Below, one piece after another: positions 1 to 9,196 of a stretch of DNA of 64,000 nt. The notes under the pieces were generated by a model that saw only the letters and a program-made list of their open reading frames with translations, was not told the DNA's origin and ran no database searches. The number at the start of each line of letters is the position of its first letter. The first letter of the stretch is position 1. The translations under genes were made by a program, and so were the position numbers. The DNA is from Gorsachius magnificus (taxonomy: Eukaryota; Chordata; Aves; Pelecaniformes; Ardeidae), in assembly GCA_034008185.1 (NCBI GenBank), contig CM067084.1, positions 60,154,599 to 60,218,598 on the forward strand, read 5' to 3'.

Positions 1-628
1 CTGAAGGGTATATGTGCTTCATTTCTACATTTTTTCTGATACTTTTTGTAGGCAAGATTTTGAGGTTATATACGAGAGAACCAGAAGTGGTTTTTTAAAC
101 AATTAAGGCTGTAACATCCAAGCACTAAGTAGGGAAAACCTTGATGTTAACATCTTGAATCAACACAGCCACAAACAGATTGGAAGAACAGCTTGTCCAC
201 TACAATTCAGTGTCACACGGTTCTCCCAGCTGTCATAACTCTTTCCCATGAGATCACACTGAAGAAAAAAGTCCATCTCTTTATCATATTTCATTGTTAC
301 ATTGATGGAGAGCACAATCTTCCTGTGGACATTGTGAGTTCTCTAAAAATAAGCAAGGCGTACTTCAAGCTTTAAATCAGTTTGTGTTCCTGACCAAACA
401 TATTTAAGTAGAGTAGATGTAAGGGTTACCATAACAGTTTAATCTTTCAAGCACTGCTGGTAAATGGTTAATATAAATGCAAGTTGTATAGTGCACTAAT
501 CTGTCTATAATACAACATTTTTGATTAGAAAAACTGCATTTTGTGTTTCATACAGAGATTAATATTGAGTCACAGATAGAAATACAGATAAGTAATTAGT
601 ATTTTCAATGTATTTCATCATTATTGAC
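1..628. other. No gene seen; AT-rich unique sequence
   Basis: No repeat family, exon-like pattern or long open frame was recognised. Short open frames here have no motif and are expected by chance. Confidence 0.5.
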
Positions 629-1153
629 TGTTGTGGTTTAACCTGGCAGGCAGCTGAACACCACACAGCCACTCGCTCACTCCCCACTGAGCAGGATGGG
701 GGAGAGAATCAGAAAAAAATATAAAACCTGTAGGTTGAGATAAAGACAGTTTAATAAAGCAGAAGAAGAAATGAATAACAATAATAATAATAATAGAATA
801 TAACAATAGGCTATACAGAATATACAAAACAAGTGATGCACAATGCGATTGCTCACCACCTGCTGACTGATGCCCAGACCGTCCTGAGCAGCGATCGCTC
901 TCCCCCTGCTAACTCCCCCCAAGCATGACATCATATGGTCTGGAATAGCCCTTTGGCCAGTTGGGGTTAGCTGTCCTGGCTGTGCCCCCTCCCAGCTTCT
1001 TGTGTACCTGGCAGAGCACGGGAAGCTGAAAAGTCTTTGACAGCAAAAACTAAAGCATCAGTTTGTTATCAATATTCTTCTCATTCTAAATCCAAAACAC
1101 AGCACTACACTACTATGAAGAAAACTGACTCTATCCCAGCCAAAACCAGCACA
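629..1153 (-). mobile_element. Solo LTR, ERVL-like family, reverse orientation
   Basis: On the + strand it begins TGTTGTGGTTTAACC and ends CCAGCCAAAACCAGCACA. These are the reverse complements of the two ends of the LTR family that flanks the provirus at 4218-10967. Inside lie the reverse of the shared Pol II blocks, including CAGTTTAATAAA (poly-A signal region). It is flanked by TTGAC and ATGAC, a 5-bp target duplication with one mismatch, so it looks like a complete solo LTR left after recombination between two LTRs. It holds one copy of the 20-bp CpG-rich unit that is tripled in the provirus LTRs. It has diverged clearly more than those LTRs. Confidence 0.8.
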
Positions 1154-1309
1154 ATGACCCATCTTACCATCACTCCTGCAGATTCTGAAAACTGTTTTCT
1201 TCTTAATATTAAAAATATCTCTAAAAAATTATACCATTTTTGCAGTTGAATGGACTTCTGTAAAAATACAAAGCAGCTGGAGTCACTGTATCTCTGCAAT
1301 CAAACTAGT

Positions 1310-2990
1310 CATAGAATCATAGAATCATAGAATCATAGAATCATAGAATGTTTTGGGTTGGAAGGGACCCCTAGAGGTCATCCAGCCCAACCCCCCTGCA
1401 GGGAACAGGGACATCTTCAACTAGATCAGGTTGCTCAGAGCCCTGTCCAACCTGGCCTTGAATGTTCCCAGGGATGGGGCCTCCACCACCTCTCTGGGCA
1501 ACCCGTTCCGGTGTTTTACCACCCTCATTGTAAAGAATTTCTTCCTTAGATCCAGTCTAAACCTACCCTGGTTTAGTTTAAAACCATTACCCCTTGTCCT
1601 GACACAGCTGGCCCTACTAAAAAGATTGTCCACATCTTTCCTATAGGCCCCCTTTAGGTATTGAAAGGCCGTAATCAGGTCTCCCCGCAGACTTCTTTTT
1701 TTCCAGGCTGAACAAGCCCAACTCTCTCAGCCTGTCCTCATAGGAGAGGTGCTCCAGCCCTCAGATCATTTTAGTAGCCCTCCTCTGGACCCGCTCCAAC
1801 AGTTCCATGTCCTTCTTGTGCTGAGGGCTCCAGAGCTGGACGCAGTACTCCAGGTGAGGTCTCACCAGAGCAGAGTAGAGGGGCAGAATCACCTCCCTTG
1901 ACCTGCTGGCCATGCTTCTCCTGATGCAGCCCAGGGTATGGTTGGCCTTCTGGGCTGCCAGCGCACATTGGCGGCTCATGTCCAGCTTTTCATCCACCAG
2001 CCCGCCCAAGTCCCTCTCGGCAGGGCTGCACTCGATCCTTTCTTCCCCCAGCCTGTACTGATACTGGGGGTTACCCCGAACCAGGTGCAGGACCTTGCAC
2101 TTGGCCTTGTTGAACCTCATGAGGGTCACACAGGCCCACCTCTCCAGCCTGTCCAGGTCTCTCTGGATGACATCCCGTCCTCCTTGTGTGTCAACCACAC
2201 CACTCAGCTTGGTGTCATCCACAAACTTGCTGAGGGTGCACTCGATCTCTCTGTCTAAGTCATTGATGAAAACATTAAACAGCACTGGTCCCAGTATGGA
2301 CCCTGAGGGACACCACTTGTCACCGGTCTCCATCCGGACATTGAGCCATTGACCACTACCCTCTGGATGCGACCATCCAGCCAGTTCCTTATCCACCGAA
2401 CAGTCCACCCATCAAATTCATAGCTCTCCAATTTAGAGAGAAGGATGTTGTGGGGGACCGTGTCAAAGGCTTTGCAGAAGTCCAGATAGATGACATCCAT
2501 TGGTTTTCCCTTGTCCACTGTTGTTGTCACACCATCATAGAAAGTCACTAGGTTCATCAGGCAGGACTTGCCCTTGGTGAAGCCATGCTGGCTGCCTTGA
2601 ATCACCTCCCTGGCCTCCATGTGCCTTAGCATAGCTTCTAGGAGGATCTGTTCCATGATCTTCCCAGGCACAGAGGTGAGGCTGACAGGTTGGTAGTTCC
2701 CAGGGTCTTCCTTTCTACCCTTTTTGAAAATGGGCACAATGTTTCCCTTTTTCCAGTCACCTGACTGCCATGACTTTTCAAATATCATGGAGAGTGGCTT
2801 GGCGACTACATCGGCCAATTCCCTCAGGACTCTGGGATGCATCCCATCAGGTCCCATGGACTTATGTGCGTTCAGGTTCCTCAGGTGGTCACAAACCCGA
2901 TCTTCTCCTACAGCGGGAGGGGTTGCCAGTGAAGACAGGCAAAAAAGGTGTTGAGTACCTCAGCCTTCTCCTCATCTGCTGATATATCTA
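1310..2990 (-). mobile_element. CR1 LINE, 5'-truncated, reverse orientation
   Basis: The 3' end is at 1310, where five copies of the 8-bp tail unit CATAGAAT (ATTCTATG on the sense strand) run to 1349. Then come the CR1 3' UTR block and an RT reading frame extending to about 2990, where similarity to CR1 coding sequence (the stretch resembling DEEKAEVLN) stops. The 5' part with the endonuclease is missing, as usual for LINEs cut short in target-primed reverse transcription. The reading frame is broken at least twice, so the copy is dead. It closely resembles the fragment at 37523-38297, so the two are probably the same subfamily. Confidence 0.92.
1761..2857 (-). pseudogene. CR1 ORF2 reverse transcriptase fragment, frameshifted
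   Basis: This is the LINE reverse transcriptase that would copy CR1 RNA at a nicked target. Two overlapping frames carry it: 2857 to 2255 holds the fingers and palm with [14 protein letters not shown], the motif-A region [10 protein letters not shown] and SGVPQG; 2408 to 1761 holds [12 protein letters not shown], the catalytic motif as FVDD instead of the usual FADD/YADD, and the thumb. A frameshift lies near 2310-2330, right after SGVPQG. Upstream of 2857 the similarity continues in another frame, a further break. The Ala-to-Val change next to the catalytic aspartates and the frameshifts make activity very unlikely. Confidence 0.88.
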
Positions 2991-4217
2991 CGTGATATGC
3001 AGAAGTCAGGGGCAAGGAAACGCTATTATTACTTGCGAGCCTTATATCAGATACTTAAAGAAAGGAAGACTGTATAAAACATTTGCTTTCAGGATAATTT
3101 CTGATATGCTTGTTTACAATGAGTGGGAATATTACTGTTTATCTTAGGTTTGATTTTGGTCCTTCAAAACAAGTTGCTTACAGTTATTTTGCTCTGTTTA
3201 ATTTTGCTGCATTTAAAAAAAAAAAAAATTGCAGCACTTCAATAATTCTACTTTTACCTGTGTCCAGCGTCATTATGAATGCAATCCTTTGGGACCCAGT
3301 AATTACTGCTATTAGAGTAATTTTGGTCCTTTCCTCTATTTCTCTAAATGTTGTCCACATTTAAGGATAAATGTATTCTATGAGAAAATAAGCAAGATCA
3401 AATCAGTGGTGACTGTATGTTACATGTAATTTGACTTTGTAGTTTTATTATGCTTATCTTCTCTTTTTAAATGTGCAGTGATCCAATGGAGTGCAATGAT
3501 ATGCTTTAATTTTTTCTTCTCCAAGGTTATTCTCTCAAATACAAAAAGTCTGTTGACTAGATAACTTACAATATAATGAAATAATAATTTCAGAAGGTAC
3601 ATATTAGAAGCACTTTAACTTAATTTTTCAGTTGGGTAAGTCTATTTTTAAATTTAAAAAGAACACTATTTTACATTTTTAGATAAACATTTACGTTTTT
3701 AAAAATGACATTTATGCTGTGAAACTTATTCGCCTATATTTTGCTGCCAAAATATTTCTTCTTTTCTGTATATGTAAATTTTATTTCAATAAGCCCTTAA
3801 GTATAGCTTTGCTTTTAGGTGATACCACAGTTTTGCTTTCTAGAATGCTGACTGGGTGCTCATACCTCCCTAGTAACAAGAAAAATACAATACCAATTCA
3901 GTACAATAAAAAAGTCTATGCTTACACAGATAGCAGATGCTTCATAAAATGGAGACATATTTCTGTCTATTTGCTGTCTTGAAGGTTAATCTCCACCTGC
4001 TAATTTATTGGTTGCTCAGCATCACAGGAATCCTGTCTGGGCTCCAGCAGGCAGACAGAAAGAATTTCTGGACTTGGAATTGCTGGAGGCAGCAGCCACT
4101 TATAACATCCCTTAACAGAAGCCACCACCCATGGCATGAAGCACCATGGACCAACCTGAGTAAGAAAAGCCAAGTGGCCCAGCAGGTTCCTTTGGAGACT
4201 ACTTGCAAATGCAGACA
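2991..4217. other. No gene seen; AT-rich intergenic DNA
   Basis: About 1.2 kb without a recognised repeat or coding pattern. A short A-run lies near 3212. The last 200 bases before the provirus are less AT-rich but match nothing I recognise. Confidence 0.45.
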
Positions 4218-4811
4218 TGTCCTGGTTTTGGCTGGGAAAGAGTTAATTTTCTTCACAGAAGCTAGCATAGTGCTGTGCTTTGGATTTAGTACTAGAAGAA
4301 TGTTGATAACACACTGATGTTTTTAGTTGTTGCCAAGTAGTGCTCAGACTGCTCAAGGACTTTTTGAGCTTCTCCTGCTCGGCCAGGGGCATAAAAAGCT
4401 GGGAGTACAGCACAGCTAGGACCCAAACTGACCAAAGATCTATTCCATACCATATAACGTCATGCTCGGAGGGGTTAGTCAGTCGGTCGGTCGCAGGCAG
4501 AGTGGTCGCAGCTCAGGCTGTGTGATCGCGGCTCGGGGGGAGTGATCGCTGCTCGGGACGGGCTGGGCATCGGTCGGCGGGTCGTGAGCAATTGCATTGT
4601 GCATCATTTGTTTTGTATATTCTTTATATTCTGTTATCATTCTCATTATTACTATTATTATTATTTTCTCTTATTAAACTGTCTTTATCTCAGCCCTCGG
4701 CTCTAACCTTTTATTTTCTTTCCAATTCTCTCCCCCATCCCACTGAGGGAGGGGGGGGAGTGAGCGAGCGGCTGCATGGTGCTTAGTTGCCAGCCGGGTT
4801 AAACCACGACA
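4218..4811 (+). repeat. 5' LTR of the ERVL-like provirus
   Basis: Starts TGTCCTGG and ends AACCACGACA. A TATA-like CATAAAAAG lies near 4390 (the 3' LTR has CATAACAAG), and TTATTAAACTG near 4672-4682 supplies an ATTAAA-type poly-A signal. A (ATT)n-like run precedes it. The central part is CpG-rich and holds three 20-bp repeats. It would drive transcription of the provirus. Confidence 0.92.
4502..4561 (+). repeat. Three 20-bp CpG-rich tandem repeats in the 5' LTR
   Basis: Three adjacent 20-bp units begin at 4502, 4522 and 4542, with the common core GTGATCGCNGCTCGGG. The same three units sit in the 3' LTR from about 10658. The solo LTRs at 629 and 14456 have a single unit. They stand out as CpG-dense in AT-rich surroundings and could be a multiplied enhancer element; that role is inferred. 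Confidence 0.75.
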
Positions 4812-4820
4812 GTCCTATTT

Positions 4821-4838
4821 TGGTGCCCAACGTGGGGC
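4821..4838 (+). promoter_or_regulatory. Primer binding site, tRNA-Lys(CUU) type
   Basis: TGGTGCCCAACGTGGGGC lies nine bases after the 5' LTR. It matches the complement of the 3' end of tRNA-Lys with a CUU anticodon at 17 of 18 positions (T for C at position 4). This primer is used by betaretrovirus-like elements such as HERV-K (HML-2). The match continues a few bases further (CCGAA against TCGAA). Confidence 0.8.
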
Positions 4839-4929
4839 CCGAAGGGTTGAGATAATGACAGATCTGAACATTTTTAAAACGAATTTGTGACAAGCATTCG
4901 TTATATTAGTCTAATAGTCGCTGGTCGCA

Positions 4930-5667
4930 ATGTTGTTTTATTTGCTCTCAGAGTTGTTGTCCTTGTTCATGGAGTTCTTTTCTATATCACCTTACCTGCT
5001 GTATGCACTCCCTGTGCTGCTGGTTGTCACTTTTTGCAAGTGGATTAAAGCTACTGTTCTGCTGTACTGTGTAATACTGGCTTATGCTATGATAAAATTA
5101 TTGGTCATCAGATTAAGCTCATATTTTTACTCAGTATTGCTGTCACCTCTGTATTTTGGGAACCATCTATTGGGAATTATGAATAATTACACATTTTACT
5201 TTTTATCCTCGGAGAGCCAGCCTGTGGGGGAGTCACCTTACTCCATCTTCCCCTTCTTCTCTGAGCTAATTACAACAGTTCTTGAGAATGTTGAATATCC
5301 TTGGGATGTTCCAACTAGCATGGCCCTATTGCTAGGTCTCCTGAATATAGTTCAGCTTTTACTCAGGGTTAGACTCCTACGTAAATTATATACCATCCAA
5401 AGATTGATTCCTGCAACAGGCCCTGCAGCTACTCCAGCCTCAGTGATACCCACTGTAGCTCCTCCAACTGCAGACACAGGTACCGCGGCTACTCCAACTT
5501 CAGTGACACCCGCTGTAGCTACTCGAGCTGTGGACACAGGCACTGTGGCTACTCCAACCCCACACCACTCTGAACTGTGGACACAGGCACCATTGCTACT
5601 CCAACACCTGCAACATGAACTGTTGCACTGTAGCTACTCCAACGCCAGCGACAGGCATTGCAGCTGA
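4930..5667 (+). CDS. Leader ORF before gag: multi-pass hydrophobic protein with Pro/Thr repeats
   Basis: A 245-codon open frame in the place where gag would normally start, 91 bases after the primer site. Residues about 15-40, 45-66 and 70-95 are strongly hydrophobic, and a further hydrophobic stretch lies at about 120-150, so two to four membrane spans are likely. From about residue 160 it becomes a Pro/Thr/Ala/Val-rich tail built from a 60-bp repeat, ending in a short frame-shifted peptide. It overlaps gag by 53 bases in another frame. I know no retroviral gene with this form at this place. The nearest idea is a membrane-anchored, N-terminally extended Gag, as in the glyco-Gag of some gammaretroviruses. 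It may once have been one frame with gag, since the repeat motif reads the same on both sides of the break. Function unknown. Confidence 0.6.
   Translation: MLFYLLSELLSLFMEFFSISPYLLYALPVLLVVTFCKWIKATVLLYCVILAYAMIKLLVIRLSSYFYSVLLSPLYFGNHLLGIMNNYTFYFLSSESQPVGESPYSIFPFFSELITTVLENVEYPWDVPTSMALLLGLLNIVQLLLRVRLLRKLYTIQRLIPATGPAATPASVIPTVAPPTADTGTAATPTSVTPAVATRAVDTGTVATPTPHHSELWTQAPLLLQHLQHELLHCSYSNASDRHCS
5422..5650 (+). repeat. 60-bp minisatellite spanning the leader ORF and gag start
   Basis: Units start at 5422, 5482 and 5542 (exact 60-bp spacing, 20 codons), then at about 5589 and 5627 (47- and 38-bp spacing). Each carries a GCTACTCCA core encoding ATP, within a T(V/I/A)ATPTP-like motif. Because the last two units are 13 and 22 bp short, this motif falls in all three forward frames in turn. 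Confidence 0.8.
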
Positions 5668-6790
5668 GACAGGGAGCGAACCTGTGCCAGTATCAGTTGC
5701 CCCTATACACAAGAAGAAATCTTGGAAGCGAAAGTCAACTCGTTTAGAAAGGGAGGATGAACCAGGGCCATCACAAAAGGAGGAGGAAGAGGAAGAGCTC
5801 ATAAATGAGACAGAAACTACACGGTCTCTATCCTTGGGTGAGCTGCGAGATATGCGAAAAGATTTCAGCCGTCGTGCAGGAGAGCACCTTGTCACCTGGT
5901 TGCTCCGATGCTGGGATAATGGGGCCAGTAGCCTGGAACTGGAGGGTAAGGAAGCCAAACAGCTGGGATCCCTTTCTAGGGAAGGGGGCATTGACAAAGC
6001 AATTGGAAAAGGGACACAAATCCTCAGCCTCTGGAGGCGTCTACTGTCAGCCATGAAGGAAAGATATCCCTTCAAAGAAGATGTCGTATGTCGCCCAGGT
6101 AAATGGACCACCGTGGAGAAAGGCATCCAGTACCTGAGGGAATTGGCTGTCCTGGAGGTGATTTATAGTGACTTGGACAATGACCAGTTGCCCAAAGATC
6201 CAGATAGTGTCCGGTGCACACGACCCATGTGGCGGAAGTTGTTACGGAGCGCACCAACATCATACGCCAACACATGGGCAATGCTGAGCTGGGAAGCTGG
6301 ACGGGGACCGACAGTGGATGAAGTGGCTAGCCAGCTCCGGGAATATGAAGAAAGTATCTCTTCTTCCCTTGTCTCTGCTGTGGAGAAACTGTCCCGGAAG
6401 TTTGAACGACTCGAAAAGCATATGTCCTACTCCCCTCCTGTACAGGCCAGTATCTCAGCCATTAGAAGTAAGCGCCCTTCTGCTCAAGAAAAAGAATATC
6501 GAGGGTACACACCACGGGGCACTCTATGGTTTTACCTGCGTGACCATGGAGAGGACATGAGGAAATGGGACGGAAAACCTACCTCGGCCCTAGAGTCACG
6601 AGTACGTGAGTTGCAAAGAAAAACAAACACAAAAGGGGGCTCTTCCAGGAAACTTGTTGCTCCAGTTTCCAGAGATGGGGTAGATCGTAGTTTTTTCCAA
6701 CAAAATAGAAGGACTGATCTTAATTCTGATTCTGATGAAGGAACTTCTGACTCATACACACAAACCATGAGCAACAGTGATCAGAATTAG
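5615..6790 (+). CDS. gag: ERVL-like Gag polyprotein (open)
   Basis: Gag forms the inner particle of the element. The frame has 391 codons with no break. Residues 1-20 are the tail of the Pro/Thr repeat; 30-70 are highly charged (a basic KKKSWKRK stretch, then an acidic EEEEEE run); about 75-250 form the capsid-like core with LVTWLLRCWDNGA, a Gly/Lys-rich loop and the RPMWRKLLR helix, as in ERVL-type capsids related to the mouse Fv1 lineage. The C-terminus is polar and Ser/Asp-rich. No CCHC zinc knuckle and no clear PPxY or P(T/S)AP late motif is visible. The ATG at 5615 may not be the original start, since the repeat motif extends upstream in other frames. It ends in TAG at 6788-6790 with pro-pol in the same frame just beyond. 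Confidence 0.8.
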   Translation: MNCCTVATPTPATGIAAETGSEPVPVSVAPIHKKKSWKRKSTRLEREDEPGPSQKEEEEEELINETETTRSLSLGELRDMRKDFSRRAGEHLVTWLLRCWDNGASSLELEGKEAKQLGSLSREGGIDKAIGKGTQILSLWRRLLSAMKERYPFKEDVVCRPGKWTTVEKGIQYLRELAVLEVIYSDLDNDQLPKDPDSVRCTRPMWRKLLRSAPTSYANTWAMLSWEAGRGPTVDEVASQLREYEESISSSLVSAVEKLSRKFERLEKHMSYSPPVQASISAIRSKRPSAQEKEYRGYTPRGTLWFYLRDHGEDMRKWDGKPTSALESRVRELQRKTNTKGGSSRKLVAPVSRDGVDRSFFQQNRRTDLNSDSDEGTSDSYTQTMSNSDQN

Positions 6791-6865
6791 AGGGGCCCTG
6801 CCTCCAGCCAGGTGGAGGAAAGGGACAACCGAGTCTACTGGACTGTGTGGATTCGATGGCCTGGC
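6788..6865 (+). promoter_or_regulatory. Possible UAG readthrough signal with stem or pseudoknot
   Basis: The gag TAG (6788-6790) is followed by AGGGGCCCTG, then by a perfect 6-bp stem: CCTCCA (6801-6806) with TGGAGG (6813-6818). The loop GCCAGG (6807-6812) is fully complementary to CCTGGC at 6860-6865, which would allow an H-type pseudoknot if one base is left as a connecting loop. Gammaretroviruses read through a gag UAG using a pseudoknot about 8 bases downstream. No folding was computed, and six-base matches can arise by chance. Confidence 0.4.
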
Positions 6866-9196
6866 ACGTCAGACCCACAGAAGTATAGAGCTCTAGTAGA
6901 CACCGGTGCAGTGTGTACTCTAATGCCATCAAGCCATATAGGGGCAGAATCCATTTGTATTTCTGGAGTGACAGGGGGATCTCAAGAGCTGACTGTATTG
7001 GAGGCCGAAGTGAGCCGAACCAGGAACGAGTGGCAAAAGCACCGCATAGTGACTGGCCCAGATGCTCCGTGCATCCTTGGCATAGACTACCTCAGGAGAG
7101 GGTATTTCAAGGACCCAAAAGGGTACCAGTGGGCTTTTGGTATAGCTGCCTTGGAGGCAGAAGAAATTAAGCAGCTATCTACCTTGCCTGGTCTCTCAAA
7201 GGACCCTTCGGTTGTGGGGTTGCTGAGTGTTGAAGAACAACAAGTGCCGATTGCCACCGCAACAGTGCACAGGCGGCAGTATCGCACCAATCGAGACTCC
7301 CTGATTCCCATCCATAAGCTGATTCGTTGACTGGAGAGCCAAGGAGTGATCAGCAAGACTCACTCACCCTTTAACAGTCCCATATGGCCAGTGAGAAAGT
7401 CTGATGGAGAGTGGAGACTGACAGTAGACTATCGTGGCCTGAATGAAGTTACGCCACCACTGAGTGCTGCCGTGCCAGACATGCTAGAACTTCAATATGA
7501 ACTGGAGTCAAAGGCAGCCAAGTGGTATGCCACAATTGATATTGCAAATGCTTTCTTTTCAATCCCTTTGGCAGCAGAGTGCAGGCCACAGTTTGCTTTC
7601 ACTTGGAGGGGCATCCAGTACACCTGGAATCGACTGCCCCAGGGGTGGAAACACAGCCCTACCATTTGCCATGGACTGATCCAGACAGCCCTGGAACAGG
7701 GTAATGCTCCAGAACATCTGCAATACATTGATGACATCATTGTGTGGGGCAACACAGCAGAAGAAGTTTTTGAGAAAGGGAAGAAAATAGTCCAAATCCT
7801 TCTGAAGGCCGGTTTTGCTATAAAACAAAGTAAGGTCAAAGGACCTGCACAGGAGATCCAGTTTTTAGGAATCAAATGGCAAGATGGACGTCGTCAGATT
7901 CCAATGGATGTGATCAACAAAATAACAGCTATGTCTCCACCAACTAGCAAGAAGGAAACACAAGCTTTCTTGGGCGTTGTGGGTTTTTGGAGAATGCATA
8001 TTCCAAATTATAGCCAGATTGTAAGCCCTCTCTACCAAGTGACCCGGAAGAAGGATGATTTCAAATGGGGCCCTGAACAACGACAAGCCTTTGAACAAAT
8101 TAAACGGGAGATAGTGCATGCAGTAGCCCTTGGGCCGGTCCGGGCAGGGCAAGATGTAAAGAATGTGCTCTACACCGCAGCCGGGGAGAGTGGCCCTACC
8201 TGGAGCTTCTGGCAGAAAGCACCAGGGGAGACTCGAGGCCGACCCCTAGGCTTTTGGAGTCGGGGATACAGAGGATCCGAAGCCCGCTATACTCCAACTG
8301 AAAAAGAGATATTGGCAGCATATGAAGGGGTTCAAGCTGCTTCAGAAGTGGTTGGTACTGAAGCACAGCTCCTCCTGGCACCCCGACTGCTGGTGCTGGG
8401 CTGGATGTTCAAAGGGAAGGTCCCCTCTACACATCATGCAACTGATGCTGTGTGGAGTAAGTGGGTCGCACTGATTACACAACGGGCTCGAATAGGAAAC
8501 CTCAGTCGCCCAGGAATCTTGGAAGTGATCATGGACTGGCCAGAAGGCAAAGATTTTGGAATATCGCCAGAGGAAGAGGTGGTGCGTGCTGAAGAAGCCC
8601 CATTGTACAATAAACTGCCAGAAAATGAGAAGCAATATGCCCTGTTCACTGATGGGTCCTGTCGTCTTGTGGGAAAGCATCGGAGGTGGAAGGCTGCTGT
8701 ATGGAGTCCTACAAGACAAGTTGCAGAGACTGCTGAAGGAGAAGGTGAATCAAGTCAGTTTGCAGAGGTGAAAGCCATCCAGCTGGCTTTAGATATTGCT
8801 GAAAGAGAAAAATGGCCAATGCTCTATCTCTATACTGACTCATGGATGGTGGCAAATGCTTTGTGGGGGTGGTTGCAGCAATGGAAACAGAACAACTGGC
8901 AGCACAGGGGCAAACCCATCTGGGCAGCCGCATTGTGGCAAGATATTGCTGCCCGGGTAGAGAACCTGGTTGTAAAGGTACGTCACGTAGATGCTCATGT
9001 ACCCAAGAGTCGGGCCACTGAAGAACATCAAAACAACCAGCAGGCAGATCAGGCTGCTAAGATTGAAGTGGCTCAGGTGGATCTGGACTGGCAACATAAG
9101 GGTGAATTGTTTCTAGCTCGGTGGGCCCATGACACCTCAGGCCATCAAGGAAGAGATGCAACATACAGATGGGCTCTTGATCGAGGGTGGACTTAA
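6791..9196 (+). pseudogene. pol: ERVL-like protease, reverse transcriptase, RNase H and integrase N-terminus (one stop)
   Basis: The enzymes that mature the particle and copy its RNA. The frame is that of gag. The protease has the catalytic LVDTGA (Asp codon 6899) and the flap-end motif ILGIDYLRRG. A TGA at 7328-7330 then interrupts it, where CGA is the likely ancestor. The RT frame resumes and runs 616 codons from the ATG at 7346: SPIWPVRKSDGEWRLTVDYR (fingers), LPQGWKHSP, the catalytic YIDD at residues 127-130, FLGIKW (primer grip), then thumb and connection. RNase H shows D436 (FTDGS), E474 and D498 (YTDSW). The integrase zinc-finger histidines (AHDTSGHQGRD) lie just before a TAA at 9194-9196, caused by a frameshift near 9190. 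No dUTPase domain is seen at this point. Confidence 0.9.

Noticed and set aside
5596..6126. 176-codon minus-strand frame opposite the ERVL-like gag
   Set aside because: Low-complexity shadow of the acidic and Pro/Thr-rich gag sequence; no independent support.
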